DNA of 64,000 bases from Xestospongia muta (GCA_963693285.1 OY848917.1:30453245-30517244), one strand, 5' to 3'; positions 1-20,499 are shown, counted from the stretch's first letter. Notes: generated by a model from the sequence alone, not told the origin. Numbers and translations: made by a program.

Positions 1-229
1 CTGTAATGTTCTAAAACTGTTGTATTTGCTTAAGAAGAAATAATTTCCAAAGCTACTATATTTGTATTCTCACAATAAGGGAGTGGCCACCTGGGCATGA
101 GACTATAAATAAACCTAACCCCACCCCTTTTCTGTAAAGGATCCAAGTAATCATAAGATGCTGCCTTGTAAATTAAAATGTATGTTTTAGAAACTTTCAA
201 ATAAGATGCATTAATATTTTTTTAATATA
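1..229. other. No gene recognised; 3' flank of VPS18-like locus
   Basis: AT-rich sequence with no convincing exon. It lies downstream of the last VPS18-like exon remnant on the minus strand, so it may be 3' UTR or intergenic DNA. Nothing else was seen. Confidence 0.4.
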
Positions 230-937
230 TGTATATTCATCAGATATCTTGCCAGTACTTGCCAGATATCTTGGAGTTACTTCCGAGAGTCAAATACTTG
301 ATCAAGCTTATCTAAGGGGAATCAGAGATAGAGCAATGGATTGTATCATAGTCAACCACAAAATGGACAGTCTGTAGCAATCACTTCATCTAAAAATGGT
401 GAGTGTGAGAGAGAGAATGGCACTAATACATATAGTAATTCTTACATTTTTATGATCTTCCATTTTATTATCTTGTGTTACTTCTAGTGATTTTGTGACA
501 AGGAATGAAATTGAGAACAAACGTAATTCACAACGAAGGAAACAGCAAAATCTATAATGTACTGTACTACAACTCATATAGTGTACAATAAGAGTACATG
601 TAATATGGAAAATAAGTACTGACCTTTGTTCAGGTATAAGAATAACGAGTGCATACTTCATTAGCTAGACAGTCTCAATAAAAAGCATGATAGCCATGTA
701 AAAAGCTTGAGATAGTAATCTTCCATTACACACATTATCTTTATGATCTGATTTGATTAAAACAGATCTAATGAGGAGGGAGGGACAATTACATAACATT
801 CTAATAAATCATTACTTGTTCCTTATTTCCTGTATATCAGCACGTATATTCTTAGCACTCTCAGTAGCTCCTTGCATTTCTTTCTTGAGTTGTTCAATAT
901 GAGTATTATAGGATTGTAGTGAGTCACATATAGCATC
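230..937 (-). pseudogene. VPS18: VPS18 3'-terminal exon remnants
   Basis: Read on the minus strand. Exon 816-937 encodes the coiled stretch after the clathrin-like repeats (DAICDSLQSYNTHIEQLKKE, then an intact tail ending EIRNK), with a GT donor at 815; read through, it meets TAA immediately. Two further exon-like pieces (about 614-647, and 471-560 ending KMEDHKN before GTAAG) follow. The piece ending at 389 reads DEVIATDCPFCG, which resembles the second CxxC pair at the end of the VPS18 C-terminal zinc domain, but it then hits TGA and resumes only in another frame. A normal RING-H2 ligand series is not visible. Splice phases of these last pieces do not join cleanly. I read them as the decayed or miscalled end of the gene; sequencing error or an intact 3' end outside the window are alternatives. 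Confidence 0.5.
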
Positions 938-2159
938 CTATATAATGATAATTAATTATGTCATATAGTTATATAATTTTAATAGTTAAAGAAGCTCCAA
1001 TTACACAAAGTACATGTATTGTTATACAATTAAGTTATCAATAAGTATCTGTATATGATAGCATTATAGGAATGGCCTCAAAGATATGAGTATTTAGCTT
1101 TATAAGACCACACCTCTCATAATGTAATATTTATAAGTCTATGTTCATAATATGTTATATGTTATATTTGATTAAAACAGATCAAATGAAAAGGGATGGA
1201 TAATTATATAACATTTAAATAAATCATACTTGTGTTCCTTATCTGCTATATATCACTCTCTGTAGCTCCTTGCATTTCTTTCTTGAGTTGTTCAATATGA
1301 GTATTATAGGATTGTAGTGAGTCATATATAGCATCCTACATAATGATAATTAATTGTCATATAGTTATATAATTTTAATAGCTAAAGAGGCTGTAATTAC
1401 ACAGTGTACATTTATTGCTACTAAAATCAAGTAATAAATTAGGTAAATACAGGAGCCCATCAATAAAAAAGCACGGGTAGGAGCATGCAACTCCTACGTA
1501 ATTGATTAAAACAGTATTTTGAGCATATTCTAATGAGTTCTATTTGTAAGTATGTGTATATGATAGTATTATAGGAGTGGCTTTAACAATGTGTTTTGAC
1601 AATGGTTAGAATTCAAATATAATGTGAGTTGGACGCTCCTTTACGTCACTTCACAATGCTCATGCACTCCTGGCATACATTATTATAGTAGTGGCTTTGA
1701 AGGTATTTAAAGGATGAGGTATTAAGCTTTACCTTGAGTGAGTACCTTACAAGGCCACACCTCTTATAATGTAACGTTTATAAGTCTATGTTCATAATAT
1801 GTTATATGTACCTTGAACTGATCAATAGTTACTACATCAGAGAAAAATGGTAAGATATCTTCAATCTTAAGGACACGACAATCTTTTAAAAAATGCATAG
1901 CTCTATAATAAGATACATATTATATTAATACAATAATATTGTTAATGTCTATGCTTATAATAATCTGTACATATAGGAGCACATGACTATTGGGAAGGAG
2001 CATCCAATTCCCTTAACTAGGTATTGTTGAACCAAGACTCGAGTCAAACAAACAAAGAAAAACCCAAAGTCAATACAAAGATGGATCATCATCAAATTCT
2101 GCTTCACATTCCAGGTTGATTGCAGTAAAGAGACTTACAATATGATATATAATATAACA

Positions 2160-2560
2160 TAAATTAAATGTACATGCTGCAATCTTTTGAAACAAAGTAT
2201 ACAAAGCAGCAGCAACAGCTGAGACCAGGGCACTCCTGTTTAAACTAGAGATCTCATTATTACATTCAGATGTGAGGTTACTCCAAAGCATGCTGGTGTT
2301 CTTTGTGGACAAGGTGCCACAAACCAAAGTGCCTATTTCCTTGTACCACACAACAAGGAAACGACCAAAAGGTTTGTTACCCTTGTAAGAACTCCAGCAA
2401 CTTCTCTAGCCTGAGATTAGTTTTCTTAGTTTTTGTGTTTTACTTAATATTGCTGATGTTAATAATATTAATTGCTTTGTCACATACTTAACAGTACTTA
2501 TGCTACATAAATGTATTTTCCTTATATGGAATAATCTCTGACTATGTTTCAACAATGGTT
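2160..2560. other. Unclassified insert replacing a VPS18 exon
   Basis: Sequence between the left-copy exons at 1,812-1,905 and 2,848-2,976 that has no counterpart in the main copy, where the exon 6,751-6,881 sits instead. Short open frames on both strands (2,070-2,351 minus; 2,303-2,491 plus with a hydrophobic tail) resemble nothing I know. It is probably a filler or TE fragment from the rearrangement. Confidence 0.35.
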
Positions 2561-2689
2561 ATAATACAAATATAATGTGAGTTGGATGTTCTTTCACAAT
2601 GCTCATGCACTCCTCGTATACATTATGTACATGTACATGTATACAATGATATTTATATTATATTATTATACTATCCAGTACACTGTATT

Positions 2690-2905
2690 ATAGGAGTACC
2701 TTTAGTGCTAGTGAGTAGTAGTAATATAGACTCCTCATATAATCCAATAATATCTTTTATACTCTATTACAGGTATACTTTTAGTGCTAGCGATACAGAC
2801 TCCTCATATAATTCCATACTATCCTATATACTATATTACAGGTGTACCTTTAGTGCTAGCGATACAGACTCTTCATATAGTCCCATAGCAGAGTATATAT
2901 AACAC
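2690..2905. repeat. Triplicated exon-donor segment (about 74-bp units)
   Basis: The string TTTAGTGCTAG recurs near 2,700, 2,779 and 2,851, each followed by CTCCTCATATA or CTTCATATA and ending near ATTACAGGT. This is a tandem triplication of the 3' end and donor site of the VPS18 exon that is single at 7,201-7,332 in the main copy. Confidence 0.7.
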
Positions 2906-4172
2906 AAGCTCCATCAAGACTACGTTCTAGACATAGTCATAAAGCATATTGTGGATCATAGTCAGGACTTAGACCATCCTATAATATAAAGTATACTGTT
3001 AATATAAGTACATGTAATACATGTAATACACATCCACTTCCAATCATTTCCTGTAGTTTCACTTACCATAGCTTGTTTAACAAGATAGTCCTGTAGTTTC
3101 TGATAATCACTGGGATCATTACTGTTAGCATATGAAGATACTAAAAAGTTATGAACTGATGCCTCTGAGGATCTCAGACGTGTTACACAAAATTCAAGGT
3201 ATTTAAAGCAGCTGCATTCTAATACAGAGAGACAAAATAGAGCAATTAATTAATATAAACTTAATAATACATGTACATGTATATAAAAAGACCTGGATGC
3301 TTGGGTAACACTATTTGAAGAATTTATGACACTTTATCAAACATTTCAATAGTTATATCAACTATCATCATCAGTGGCTAAATAATAATGTATACAAAGA
3401 AAACAGTCCCTTATATACTAATCCTGAGGGTTTAAAGTTCAGTATTAGCTATAACAAATATGGAATGTGGACTCCCAGGAATGGATGTTGATATCTCATG
3501 GAGGGACAAAGTACATGTTGAGTGGGTGAACTGTTTCATTTGGACTGATATATTAGGTAAGTCTAAGAGGGAGGACTTTGCTTATGGTAATGGAATAACA
3601 TTGACTCTGAATGTGTAATGACTCTAGAATGCATATTTGTCATAGGTAAGGGTGCTGGGTGAGGATGATGGGACTTTCTCATTGGATCTTATGACTGGTC
3701 TGGAAGACATGCTCAGCTAGAGCACTGGTAGAAAAATCTACATTTTTAACAGCCCTCTGTGTTCCTTCATGTGCTGTGATAAAGTTTTCTAATTTCTGTA
3801 AACATAAGAGGAATTGTATTCTTGACAGGAGATGTATTAATGTTATATTTTATATGTACATTAACTTATGTTATATGTACTATATTTTATATGTTACATT
3901 TACTCAGTTAACTCGAGTTCAACCTAATGATATATTTAATAGACACATATACTGTAATATAATTGTACCTGTTATTTTAACATAGTTTGGTTAGTATCTC
4001 CTGGTTGATTACATTGGATAAGAGCTGGTATGAGACGCTTAGGATCAAGAAGTTTGCTGATGCTATCCAAGTATCAACAGTAGAATTAGGTATGTACTTA
4101 ACAAATACTAGAGAGAATTTATAATATAAACCAGCAAACTTTTGAAAATGAACTTTACGTTCATTCTGAAAG

Positions 4173-4300
<128 letters not shown>

Positions 4301-5031
4301 TTATATTCTTTTTGCATAATGATATGTAAGTGCTACTTTGTCACTAATTTTAAGAGCTTCTTCCATGGCACATTCTCTGAGCATATCAAGTGCTTCTTCA
4401 TATCTGTATTGTTGAATATAGTGAGTAATAACACGATCATAATCTACATGAATATAAGAGAGAGAGTGTAATGAGAGTATTGATAAAATTAACAGATATT
4501 AACAGACAGACTATTAATATGAGGTACCTTTCATAAGTTTGGCAAATACAATGATATCATTAGTAGCTCCATGACTAGACATCAGATCATATATTGTCTT
4601 ACTACTCTCAACAAGACTCTCCTAGAGATATATTAATATGACATTATAATTACACTATATACTGTATATATAGTATAATGTGTAATAAAATAATGTACTA
4701 TACATGGACATATATATAGTGATTATTTTAATGGAACTATTACTTTGAGATAATGAGATCCTAAGAACTCATGAAATTCCTTTTGTAGTTTTAAATAGCT
4801 CTCATCTTTTCCCTCATCATGAAGATTTCCTAGTTCATTAAGATAGAGTTCAGTTAACCAGGTAGATAACATTGTCCGTTGAGTTTTGTCTTGATCTGAT
4901 AGAGACTCAAGTTTGCGATGAAGAAATAGTTTCAAAGCATCTTTAAATTAAAGAATAATAATAAAATTATACATATACATGTACATGTATTACAATATGA
5001 CATGTTATCACCTTGATTCTTTATGTGGTTG

Positions 5032-5290
<259 letters not shown>

Positions 5291-5683
5291 CACTAATACA
5301 TATAGTAGTTCTTACATTTTCATGATCTTCCATTTTATTATATTGTGCTACTTCTAGTGTACAAGGACAACAAACATAATTCACAATGAAGGATACAGTC
5401 ACACCTATAATGTACTGTACTACAGCTCATATACTGTATTATAGGAGTACATGTAATATGGAAAATAAGTACTGACCTTTGTTCAGGTATAAGAATAACA
5501 AGTGCATACTTCATTAGCTAGACAGTCTCAATGTAAAGCATGATAGCATGAAAAAAGCTTGAGATAGTAATCTTCCATTACATACATTACACTTTATGAT
5601 CTGATTTGATTAAAACAGATCAAATGAAAAGAGAAAGATAATTATATAACATTTAAATAAATCATACTTGTGTTCCTTATCTG

Positions 5684-6970
5684 CTATATATCACTCTCAG
5701 TAGGTCCTTGCATTTCTTTCTTGAGTTGTTCAATATGAGTATTATAGGATTGTAGTGAGTCATATATAGCATCCTACATAATGATAATTAATTGTCATAT
5801 AGTTATATAATTTTAATAGCTAAAGAGGCTGTAATTACACAGTGTACATTTATTGCTACTAAAATCAAGTAATAAATTAGGTAAATACAGGAGCCCATCA
5901 ATAAAAAAGCACGGGTAGGAGCATGCAACTCCTACGTAATTGATTAAAACAGTATTTTGAGCATATTCTAATGAGTTCTATTTGTAAGTATGTGTATATG
6001 ATAGTATTATAGGAGTGGCTTTAACAATGTGTTTTGACAATGGTTAGAATTCAAATATAATGTGAGTTGGACGCTCCTTTACGTCACTTCACAATGCTCA
6101 TGCACTCCTGGCATACATTATTATAGTAGTGGCTTTGAAGGTATTTAAAGGATGAGGTATTAAGCTTTACCTTGAGTGAGTACCTTACAAGGTCACACCT
6201 CTTATAATTTAATATTTATAAGTGTATGTTCATAATATGTTATATGTACCTTGAACTGATCAATAGTTACTACATCAGAGAAAAATGGTAAGATATCTTC
6301 AATCTTAAGGACACGACAATCTTTTAAAAAATGCATAGCTCTATAATAAGATACATATTATATTAATACTATAGTATTGTTAATGTCTATACTTATAATA
6401 ACCAGTACATATAGAAGCACATGACTATTGGGAAGGAGCATCCAATTCCCTTAACTAGGTGTTGTTGAACCAAGACTTAGAATGCATGCCCATATATAGA
6501 CATAACTGCTAAGTGTTGCATTTTAGTACTTGTAGGCTGTAACCTCTTAGTAAGGTGTGATTTAAATAGATAAGTTGTTTTCTTTCTAAATTTAAGTCAA
6601 ACAAACAAAGATAACCTAATACAGTCATCAACAGATTCTGCTTCGCATTCCAGGTTGATTGCAGTAAAAAAACTTAAAGCATGATATATAATATAACATA
6701 AATTAAATGCACTCCTGGTATACATTATGTATGTATACAACTATATTTACTTTGTGATATCTTTCTCCTTTTTAATGACATGCTCTGCAATTTGAAGCCA
6801 CAGTTTTTTCTGTAACTGACTGTCCTTTCTTACCACACGATTCATTCCAATCAAACGTCGTGCTAGTTCAACATCATTACACTAAATAAATAAATAAAAC
6901 AATTATAAAAAATATTGTAGATTGTAAAATGAGAGGAATGCATTTTATATATATATATATATGTATATAT

Positions 6971-7025
<55 letters not shown>

Positions 7026-7077
7026 GTACAGAAAATTACAGCTTCTTATAAAAAACTACAATATATTATATTATATT

Positions 7078-7118
<41 letters not shown>

Positions 7119-8483
7119 TATTTAAAGAGAGTTACATATATATATATATACATCATCCATATAATCTCATACTATCCTATATACTATATTATAGGTGTAC
7201 CTTTAGTGCTAGCGATACAGACTCTTCATATAGTCCCATAGCAGAGTATATATAAACACAAGCTCCATCAAGACTACGTTCTAGACATAGTCGTAAAGCA
7301 TATTGTGGATCATAGTCAGGACTTAGACCATCCTATAATATAAAGTATACTGTTAATATAAGTACATGTAATACATGTAATACACATCCACTTCCAATCA
7401 CTTCCTGTAGTTTTACTTACCATAGCTTGCTTAACAAGATAGTCTTGTAGTTTCTGATGATCACTGGAATCATTACTGTTAGCATATGAAGATACTAAAA
7501 AGTTATGAACTGATGTCTCTGAGGATCTCAGACGTGTTACACAAAATTCAAGATATTTTATAGCAGCTGCATTCTAATACAGAGAGACAAAATAGAGCAG
7601 TTAATAATGTATATATGAAAAAGACCTGGATGTTTGGGTAAGACAATATTTGAAGGATTTATGATACTTTTCACTAAACATTTCAATAGTTATATCAACT
7701 ATCATCATCAGTGGCTAAATAATAATGTATACAAAGCAAACAATCTCTTATATACTAATCCTAAGGGTTTAAAGTTCAGTATTAGCTATAACAAATATGG
7801 AATGTGGACTCCCAGGAATGGATGTTGATGTTCCATGGAAGGACAAAGGACATGTTGAGTAGGTGGACTGTTTCATTTGGACTGATATATGTGAGGTAAG
7901 TCTAAGAGGGAGGACTTTGCTTATGGTAATGGAATAACATTGATCTTGAACATGTAATGACTCTAGAATGTATATTTGTCATAGGTAAGGGTGCTGGGTG
8001 AGGATGATGGTCTTTCTTATTGGATCTTATGACTGGTCTGGAAGATATGCTCAGCTAGAGTACATTTTTAACAGCCCTCTGTGTTCCCGCACGTGCTGTG
8101 ATAAAGTTTTTCTAATTTTGTCAACATAAAAGGCACTGGATTCTTGAACTAATGTTATATTTTATATGTACATTAATTTATGATATATGTACTATATTTT
8201 ATATGTTACATGTATTCAGTTAACTCAAGTTCAACCTAATGATATATTTAATAGACACATATACTGTAATATAATTGTACCTGTTCTTTTAACATAGTTT
8301 GGTTAGTATCTCCTGGTTGATTACATTGGATAAGAGCTGGTATGAGATGCTTAGGATCAAGAAGTTTATCTGCTGCTATCCAAGCATCAATAGTAGAATT
8401 AGGTATGTACTTAACAAATACTGGAGAGAATTTATAATATAAAGCAGCAAACATTTGAAAACGAACTTTATGTTCATTCTGAA

Positions 8484-8529
<46 letters not shown>

Positions 8530-11364
8530 TATTATAATTCTTTTCTTGCATTACGATATGTAAGTGTTACTTTGTCACTAATTTTAAGAGCTTCTTCCAT
8601 GGCACATTCTCTGAGCATATCAAGTGCTTCTTCATATCTGTATTGTTGAATATAGTGAGTAATAACACGATCATAATCTACATGAATATAAGAGAGAAAA
8701 TATAATGAGTATTGATAAAATTAACAGATATTAACAGACAGACTAATAATATGAGGTACCTTTCATAAGTTTGGCAAATACAATGATATCATTAGTAGCT
8801 CCATGACTAGACATCGGATCATGTATTGTCTTACTACTCTCAACAAGACTCTCCTAGAGATATATTAATATGACATTATAATTACACTATATACTGTATA
8901 TATAGTATAATGTGTAATAAAATGATGTCCTATACATGGACATATATATAGTGATTATTTTAATGGAACTATTACTTTGAGATAATGAGATCCTAAGAAC
9001 TCATTAAATTCCTTTTGTAGTTTTAAATAGCTCTCATCTTTTCCCTCATCATGAAGATTTCCTAGTTCATTAAGATAGAGTTCAGTTAACCAGGTAGATA
9101 ACATTGTCCGTTGAGTTTTGTCTTGATCTGATAGAGACTCAAGTTTGGGATGAAGAAATAGTTTCAAAGCATCTTTCTTGTTGACCTGGTTCATATCATC
9201 TTAAGTAAGTAAGTCAATGTTATTATAGTACCTGCATAAATTTAAGAGTGACTTGTTCAAATGATAAACGGCTTTTAGAAAACACTATGGCAGCATCTTC
9301 ATATCTGAAAGAAAGAGATATAATTATTTTATTTGTACATTAATTTAAAGGAAATACTAATTATCAGATACATCTCTACATTGTACTTGTTGTTGTATAT
9401 AGAAGTCATAAAAAGTAGATCATAAATGTATATTTTGTGATATTAATTACTTACTGTCCTCTCTTGAAGTAGTGTTCAGCTTGACGTATCAGTATAGTAT
9501 CAAGATTTTGTTGGTTACCCTAGTAACAGTAAATATAATTAGTTATAATTATAATAATAATTACATGTATAATAATAACGTGTACATGTATCTTAAAAAT
9601 AGATAACTTTAATAAACTAACCTCTGCATATTTCTGTGCCTTCTCAAACTTTTCTTGATCCAAATAAATCCTCCATACATTTCTAAACAATGATAAAATT
9701 ACACATATACATGTACATGTATTACAATATGACATGTTATCACCTTGATTCTTTATGTGGTTGATACATCATTAAATTGAGTTTAGCATGTGTCCAGATA
9801 TTACCAGATATAGGATCAGTACACATAGCAAATAAAGGACCATAACGCTATAATAACAGAGATATATGTACATTTAGTATTTAATGTTATTACTAACTCT
9901 AGCATTGAAAGCTTCTTCAAATACTTTCTTGTTGTTCAAATGACACACAGCAACAATCCTATCAAGAGATAATGTTATATTAATAGTGATATATTTACTT
10001 GTCTCTATAGAGAAGTACACAATGGAATTTGGTCAATGATAGACCAATTGGTAAAACAATGTCCTTTTGATCCCAGTCCATTATCACTTCATCTCCTGTA
10101 TCAGTAACAGCTGAATATCTTAATATAAAGTTAAGTTATTATATAAATGTATTATGTTAAGACCTACATGTACACAATATGATAATATAGTAAACAGATC
10201 ATTGTTAACTTGTTATGTTGTTTCAAGTCAGATCATGTTCTCTTTAATCAAAAGGTACTTTCAATACCAGCTGTTTAGTCATCTATCTGTTCACTTAACA
10301 TTATCAATTATTAATTAGTTCATTTAATTGTTAATCTATCTATCCATTTATTATTATTTCAATAAGGATACGGTATTAGGTTTTTCTCAACAAAGACACT
10401 CTCTCCAGGTTCCTGATCACCAAACACCATTGTACTATAATATACACCAGCTCCAGTTAACCAAGCAAAGGCTGTAGGAGGATCTTTGGAATATGGTGGC
10501 CACACACATAACTTGCTGTCTTTTAGAGTACCAGGAATCTCTTGAAATTGAACTGAAGAGAGAGGAGAGACAAACAATATTATTAACATCTCAATCTTCA
10601 TTACATCACATACATAATATTGTACTAATACATGTACATTTACACATATCCAGTATCTTACTTTTAACAGAGTCATTATAGAAACTAAATAACTCCATAA
10701 ACTGAGGTTCTAAACGAGGTTGTACCTGACCAATAAACTGATACACTCTACAAGGTGTAGTGGCCATTATATACCACTTTCCTTCATTACCTCCACCAAA
10801 TTGAGGAAATGGTTCCATAATAAGACCTATATGATAATAGATATAGTTCTTATTGATCTACTAAATGTACATATAAATACTAGTGTAGTTACTAACCAGT
10901 AACTGGTTCAGGTAGTCCTGCCATATCAAACATAAGTTGATAGACCTCTGTAAAATATGGTGTCTTTTTCTTAATGAGTCCTTCTTGAGCATCAACTACT
11001 GTCTCACATATCAGACCTACATTATTAATAATAATATAGTTTGTATAATAACAATATATACATGTACATGTATCTTATTTAAATAACTCCTACATGTATT
11101 ATACATGTACATACCAGCATTAGTTCCCAATAGAATAGCTCCTGTTGTCTGGTCACGATCACTTTGTTCTACTTTATTCCATGCCACACTTTCTATTAGG
11201 TGACCTTTGAACTTTGGAAGTGGGCGTGGTTGTGGCTTTTTAGGACCACCCCTTGGAACATAATAAGATTCTTTAGACTCCATACATATCAGAAGGTGCT
11301 GAGCTTTAGGATCTTGAAATATTTTGTGAATACGAACATCATCTTCTCTTTTAATTTCACAAAC

Positions 11365-11412
<48 letters not shown>

Positions 11413-12522
11413 GATAAACGTAGATGTACATTACTCTTACTGTCCACTGGATTTGATGTTTTTAGGTCATATCGATAAATAGTGTTACCCAATACAGCTA
11501 CAGTTAGTAAATTATTACTAACAGCAATGTGAGTGATATGAGAAGGAATACTATAGGAGAGTATAACAGATATCACAGGATAACTTTAATACATGTTAAT
11601 GTAAATATACATGTACATTAATATATACTTATGTAGAAGTACAGTTTAAGGTTGTACCTATACTAAACTAGTCACTTAAACTAATGATATAAGAAGTATA
11701 TGACATAGAAGGACTACATTATCTATACTTTACATAACAGCTTTACATACAACCATACATGTACATGTACTACAAGATTACATGTACACATACTACAAGA
11801 TTACATGTACATGTACTACAAGATTACATGTACATGTACTACAAGATTACATGTACATGTAGTACAAGATTACATGTACAATACTACAAGATTACATGTA
11901 CACGTACTACAAGATTACATGTACACGTACTACAAGATTACATGTACATGTACTACAAGATTACACATACATGTACTACAATATTACATGTACATGTACT
12001 ACAAGATTACATGTACATGTATACATATAGTACAGTACACATACCGAAACTTGGTAATATCTTGACGTCTTAAAATTGGATATTCCTGTGGCTTTCTCTC
12101 AACTGAACTCTATAGAGTCAAAATAAATATTGTGATTAATAATCTATCACTTAACAACCTCAATATTAACTATAACAATGAAACTGAAGTCTTATTGGAA
12201 CAAAACCAATCTAACAATTTGATATTTTACAAACTGAAGCCACACCCACTAGTAATTTAATCAGTTTATAATGACAAGTACACTTGGTCAGTTCATTCTT
12301 AATAACACAATCATTTACTGTGTTAGCAGTGAACTAATAAACTAATGATCTTACCTCTCTTTGTGATGCGTTCATACGAGCTACTACATCACTGCCATCT
12401 TCAGTACCAAATGGATTGAGATCTCGTGAAGAGCTAAAGGCACCACTTCCGCCACGAGTGGGCGCTGATGGCATGGAACGTTCGCTACCATAAGTCTCAA
12501 ACTGTGAAAACAGATCAGCCAT
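5684..12522 (-). CDS. VPS18: VPS18-like HOPS/CORVET core subunit
   Basis: VPS18 (yeast Pep3) is a scaffold subunit of the HOPS and CORVET complexes, which tether endosomes and lysosomes before fusion. I place 22 exons: 12355-12522, 12045-12109, 11441-11550, 11115-11363, 10897-11016, 10662-10826, 10372-10552, 9999-10118, 9898-9958, 9744-9847, 9622-9682, 9455-9519, 9232-9304, 8976-9185, 8760-8853, 8571-8677, 8281-8478, 7421-7573, 7201-7332, 6751-6881, 6250-6340, 5684-5773. Phases agree throughout, giving about 915 codons from MADLFSQFETYG to a TAG at 5,684. The N-terminal half fits the beta-propeller (Pep3/Vps18 region, KCVWPPYSKDPPTAFAWL-type segment encoded at 10,372-10,552); the rest fits the clathrin-heavy-chain-like helical repeats. 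Human VPS18 is about 970 residues and ends in a RING, which is missing here because the last exon stops early. A transcript might instead use exons further left. The gene is divergent from ABCB8. Confidence 0.85.
6946..7148. repeat. (AT)n-rich microsatellite cluster
   Basis: Several TA dinucleotide runs (6,946-7,022, 7,079-7,112 and 7,135-7,150) in the intron between VPS18 exons 6751-6881 and 7201-7332. Cruciform-prone and likely unstable. Confidence 0.95.
7600..8130 (+). other. Exon-like plus-strand remnant in VPS18 intron
   Basis: The intron between VPS18 exons 7421-7573 and 8281-8478 contains an open plus-strand stretch with protein-like composition (KYGMWTPRNGC, then WKDKGHVE-type and VLGEDDG-type pieces) interrupted by stops. 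The left duplicate keeps the same stretch at about 3,330-3,740. I do not recognise the family. It could be a fossil of an inserted gene or element that predates the duplication. Confidence 0.3.
8486..8526. repeat. (GA)n microsatellite at VPS18 acceptor
   Basis: About 20 GA units. Read on the minus strand it is the CT tract that ends in CAG at the acceptor of VPS18 exon 8281-8478. Confidence 0.95.
11364..11406. repeat. (GA)n microsatellite at VPS18 acceptor
   Basis: GA repeat that, on the minus strand, forms the pyrimidine tract ending in TAG at the acceptor of VPS18 exon 11115-11363. Confidence 0.95.
11755..12025. repeat. 23-bp minisatellite in VPS18 intron 2
   Basis: About 11 direct units of 22-23 bp combining CTACAAGATTA with ACATGTACATGT variants. 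The orthologous array in the duplicated block (22,231-22,405) has about 7 units, so the array has changed length since duplication. The translated 'YKITCT' open frames here are artefacts of the repeat. Confidence 0.92.
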
Positions 12523-12780
12523 GTTCCTAAGTTCTTCAAGAGATGGTTCCACCCAACGGCTAACCAGCAAGTAGCTACGCCCACAAATTATGCACGTGGT
12601 TTGTGGGTGTGGTTCTAAGCCCACGAGAATCCTGAATTTCTGCAAACTTAACTTCATTCGTAGTATTTCTGGTATCTCAGAACTCAGAAGAACTAAATTG
12701 AGAGTACTTCAACTAAACGTTACTAGTTGTGATACAATTTTATACTACAATATACTGATGACGACATCATTGTATGTGCA
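12523..12780. promoter_or_regulatory. Bidirectional VPS18/ABCB8 promoter region
   Basis: Only 258 bp separate the VPS18 ATG (12,522, minus) from the first in-frame ABCB8 ATG (12,781, plus). The segment has an E-box CACGTG at 12,593-12,598 and GTGGGTGTGG/CACGCCC-type GC boxes in otherwise AT-rich DNA. The same arrangement recurs at 22,901-23,158. Promoter function is inferred from head-to-head spacing. Confidence 0.65.
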
Positions 12781-18933
<6,153 letters not shown>

Positions 18934-19229
18934 TCATGATATTATGATTTTAACTGTAATGTATCACATTGTCATAAAACTTATCCACTTAAACTAAGTA
19001 CCTGTCCCTCAAATGTTGTGATAATTAAGAGGATCAATTAATATTGTATGTATATAGTTCATGAATGAGAAGTATCACTCCATCTCCTTCTTGTTTTAAC
19101 ATCTTTAATTATTAGTTATATTCATTTAGTAATTTTTAATATTATTTTAATTAACATATAGACAACAATCAATGAATCAACACAGACAATATACATAAAT
19201 ACATAAGGTTGTAGATAAAGTAACAAAAA

Positions 19230-20496
19230 TCAAACTTTGTATGTAAATTTAGCAGATCCTACTTCTAATGTAACTTCATTAATTTTAGTATCTTTTAGGG
19301 AAGTAGGAAAAGGCTCTAGAGCTTGACGAACAGTAGGCATACAAGTTTGTGGTAACTGGAAATACAACGATACTGGATTAGTAGACCATCCCATAAACTG
19401 CATAACATATGGGAAACTGTCAAAACCAAACAGTGATTTCAAGGTTGTCTTAACATCAGTCACAACATCAAATGTGAGACCAGAGAAACCTGATTGAAAA
19501 ACACATCGAAGAAGAAAGAGGCTACGAATTCTCTTAATCTTTCGTAGAAACGCCTTGCCTAATGTTCTCTTGTCATAGTATCTATCGATAGCTGATCTGA
19601 CTGGCTCAATTTTATCTAACACTTTCAACAAGTGTACTAGAAAGTCTATATCATAACTTGAAATATAACTGTGAAGGATAAGAGATACCAAAATACCATC
19701 TACTGTTGTATTAGAGCGAATGATATCAGGAGCAATCAATGTAGAGCCATCAGGACAACATAGACTATGTATAATAAAGCTAAGTGTATAGTTAGAACAT
19801 CCATCATTGAACATATCAAGAACTTCAGTAAGTAGATATCCAAATGGTTCATGGTCAGTTCCTGGAACTCCAAATGAATGTTGAACATCTTCACTAGTAA
19901 TAATACGTGGATCAACTAAAATAATGAAACAAATTTGTACTTATAAATTATTGTATAGTTTTTATAATAAAATAGGTGTCCCTTGAAAGATAATTATTAT
20001 GAAGCTAATGAAAGTTACCTAAATTAGAACAGATAAAATGTCATTGTGTTTATAAAGGAACACCCATATTGGGTAGATTGTATTAAAGGGAAAGATACTT
20101 ACTCCCTACCTCACCCTGGATACATGACAGTCCAGAAACAAGACTATAATTTCATACATAAATTAATAATATCACTCTGACCTGTGGGGCGTGGCCTTTG
20201 ATTAGATGGTGGATTAACATAATACTTTTCAATACGATCAGCTAGCTCTGTTTCCATCACAATGTATCGAAGGACATATACTAAACCTGGCCATGAAGGA
20301 GGAGGGTCTCTTGTCTCTAACCAAAGACGCATGGCTTCCACAACACCTATTTTAGGATCCTTACTGTACTTCTCACGTACTTTAACCAGTGCATTACGGT
20401 CTACATTGAGGGCTTCAAAACACTCAAACCAGACACCTTGAAGTGGTTCTCTTAATTCTAAAAATAAAAGTTCAAACGTGATAGGTCTGGGAATAA
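19230..20496 (-). pseudogene. Death-domain gene, 5'-truncated copy
   Basis: Minus-strand exons 19230-19915 and 20182-20496 match the complete copy at 29,607-30,948 almost base for base. Homology stops at 20,496, nine bases before the splice acceptor of exon 2, so the start codon exon and acceptor are gone and a dispersed repeat begins instead. The remaining frame is open from the Death domain to the normal stop (ending SAKFTYKV). The first ATG within it is in the middle of the Death domain, so a complete product is unlikely. It ends about 300 bp from the ABCB8 stop, tail to tail. Confidence 0.75.
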
Positions 20497-20499
20497 GGT

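Noticed and set aside
11759..12073. Open frame with repeated YKITCT-type units
   Set aside because: It is the 23-bp minisatellite inside a VPS18 intron; the frame is open only because the unit lacks stops.
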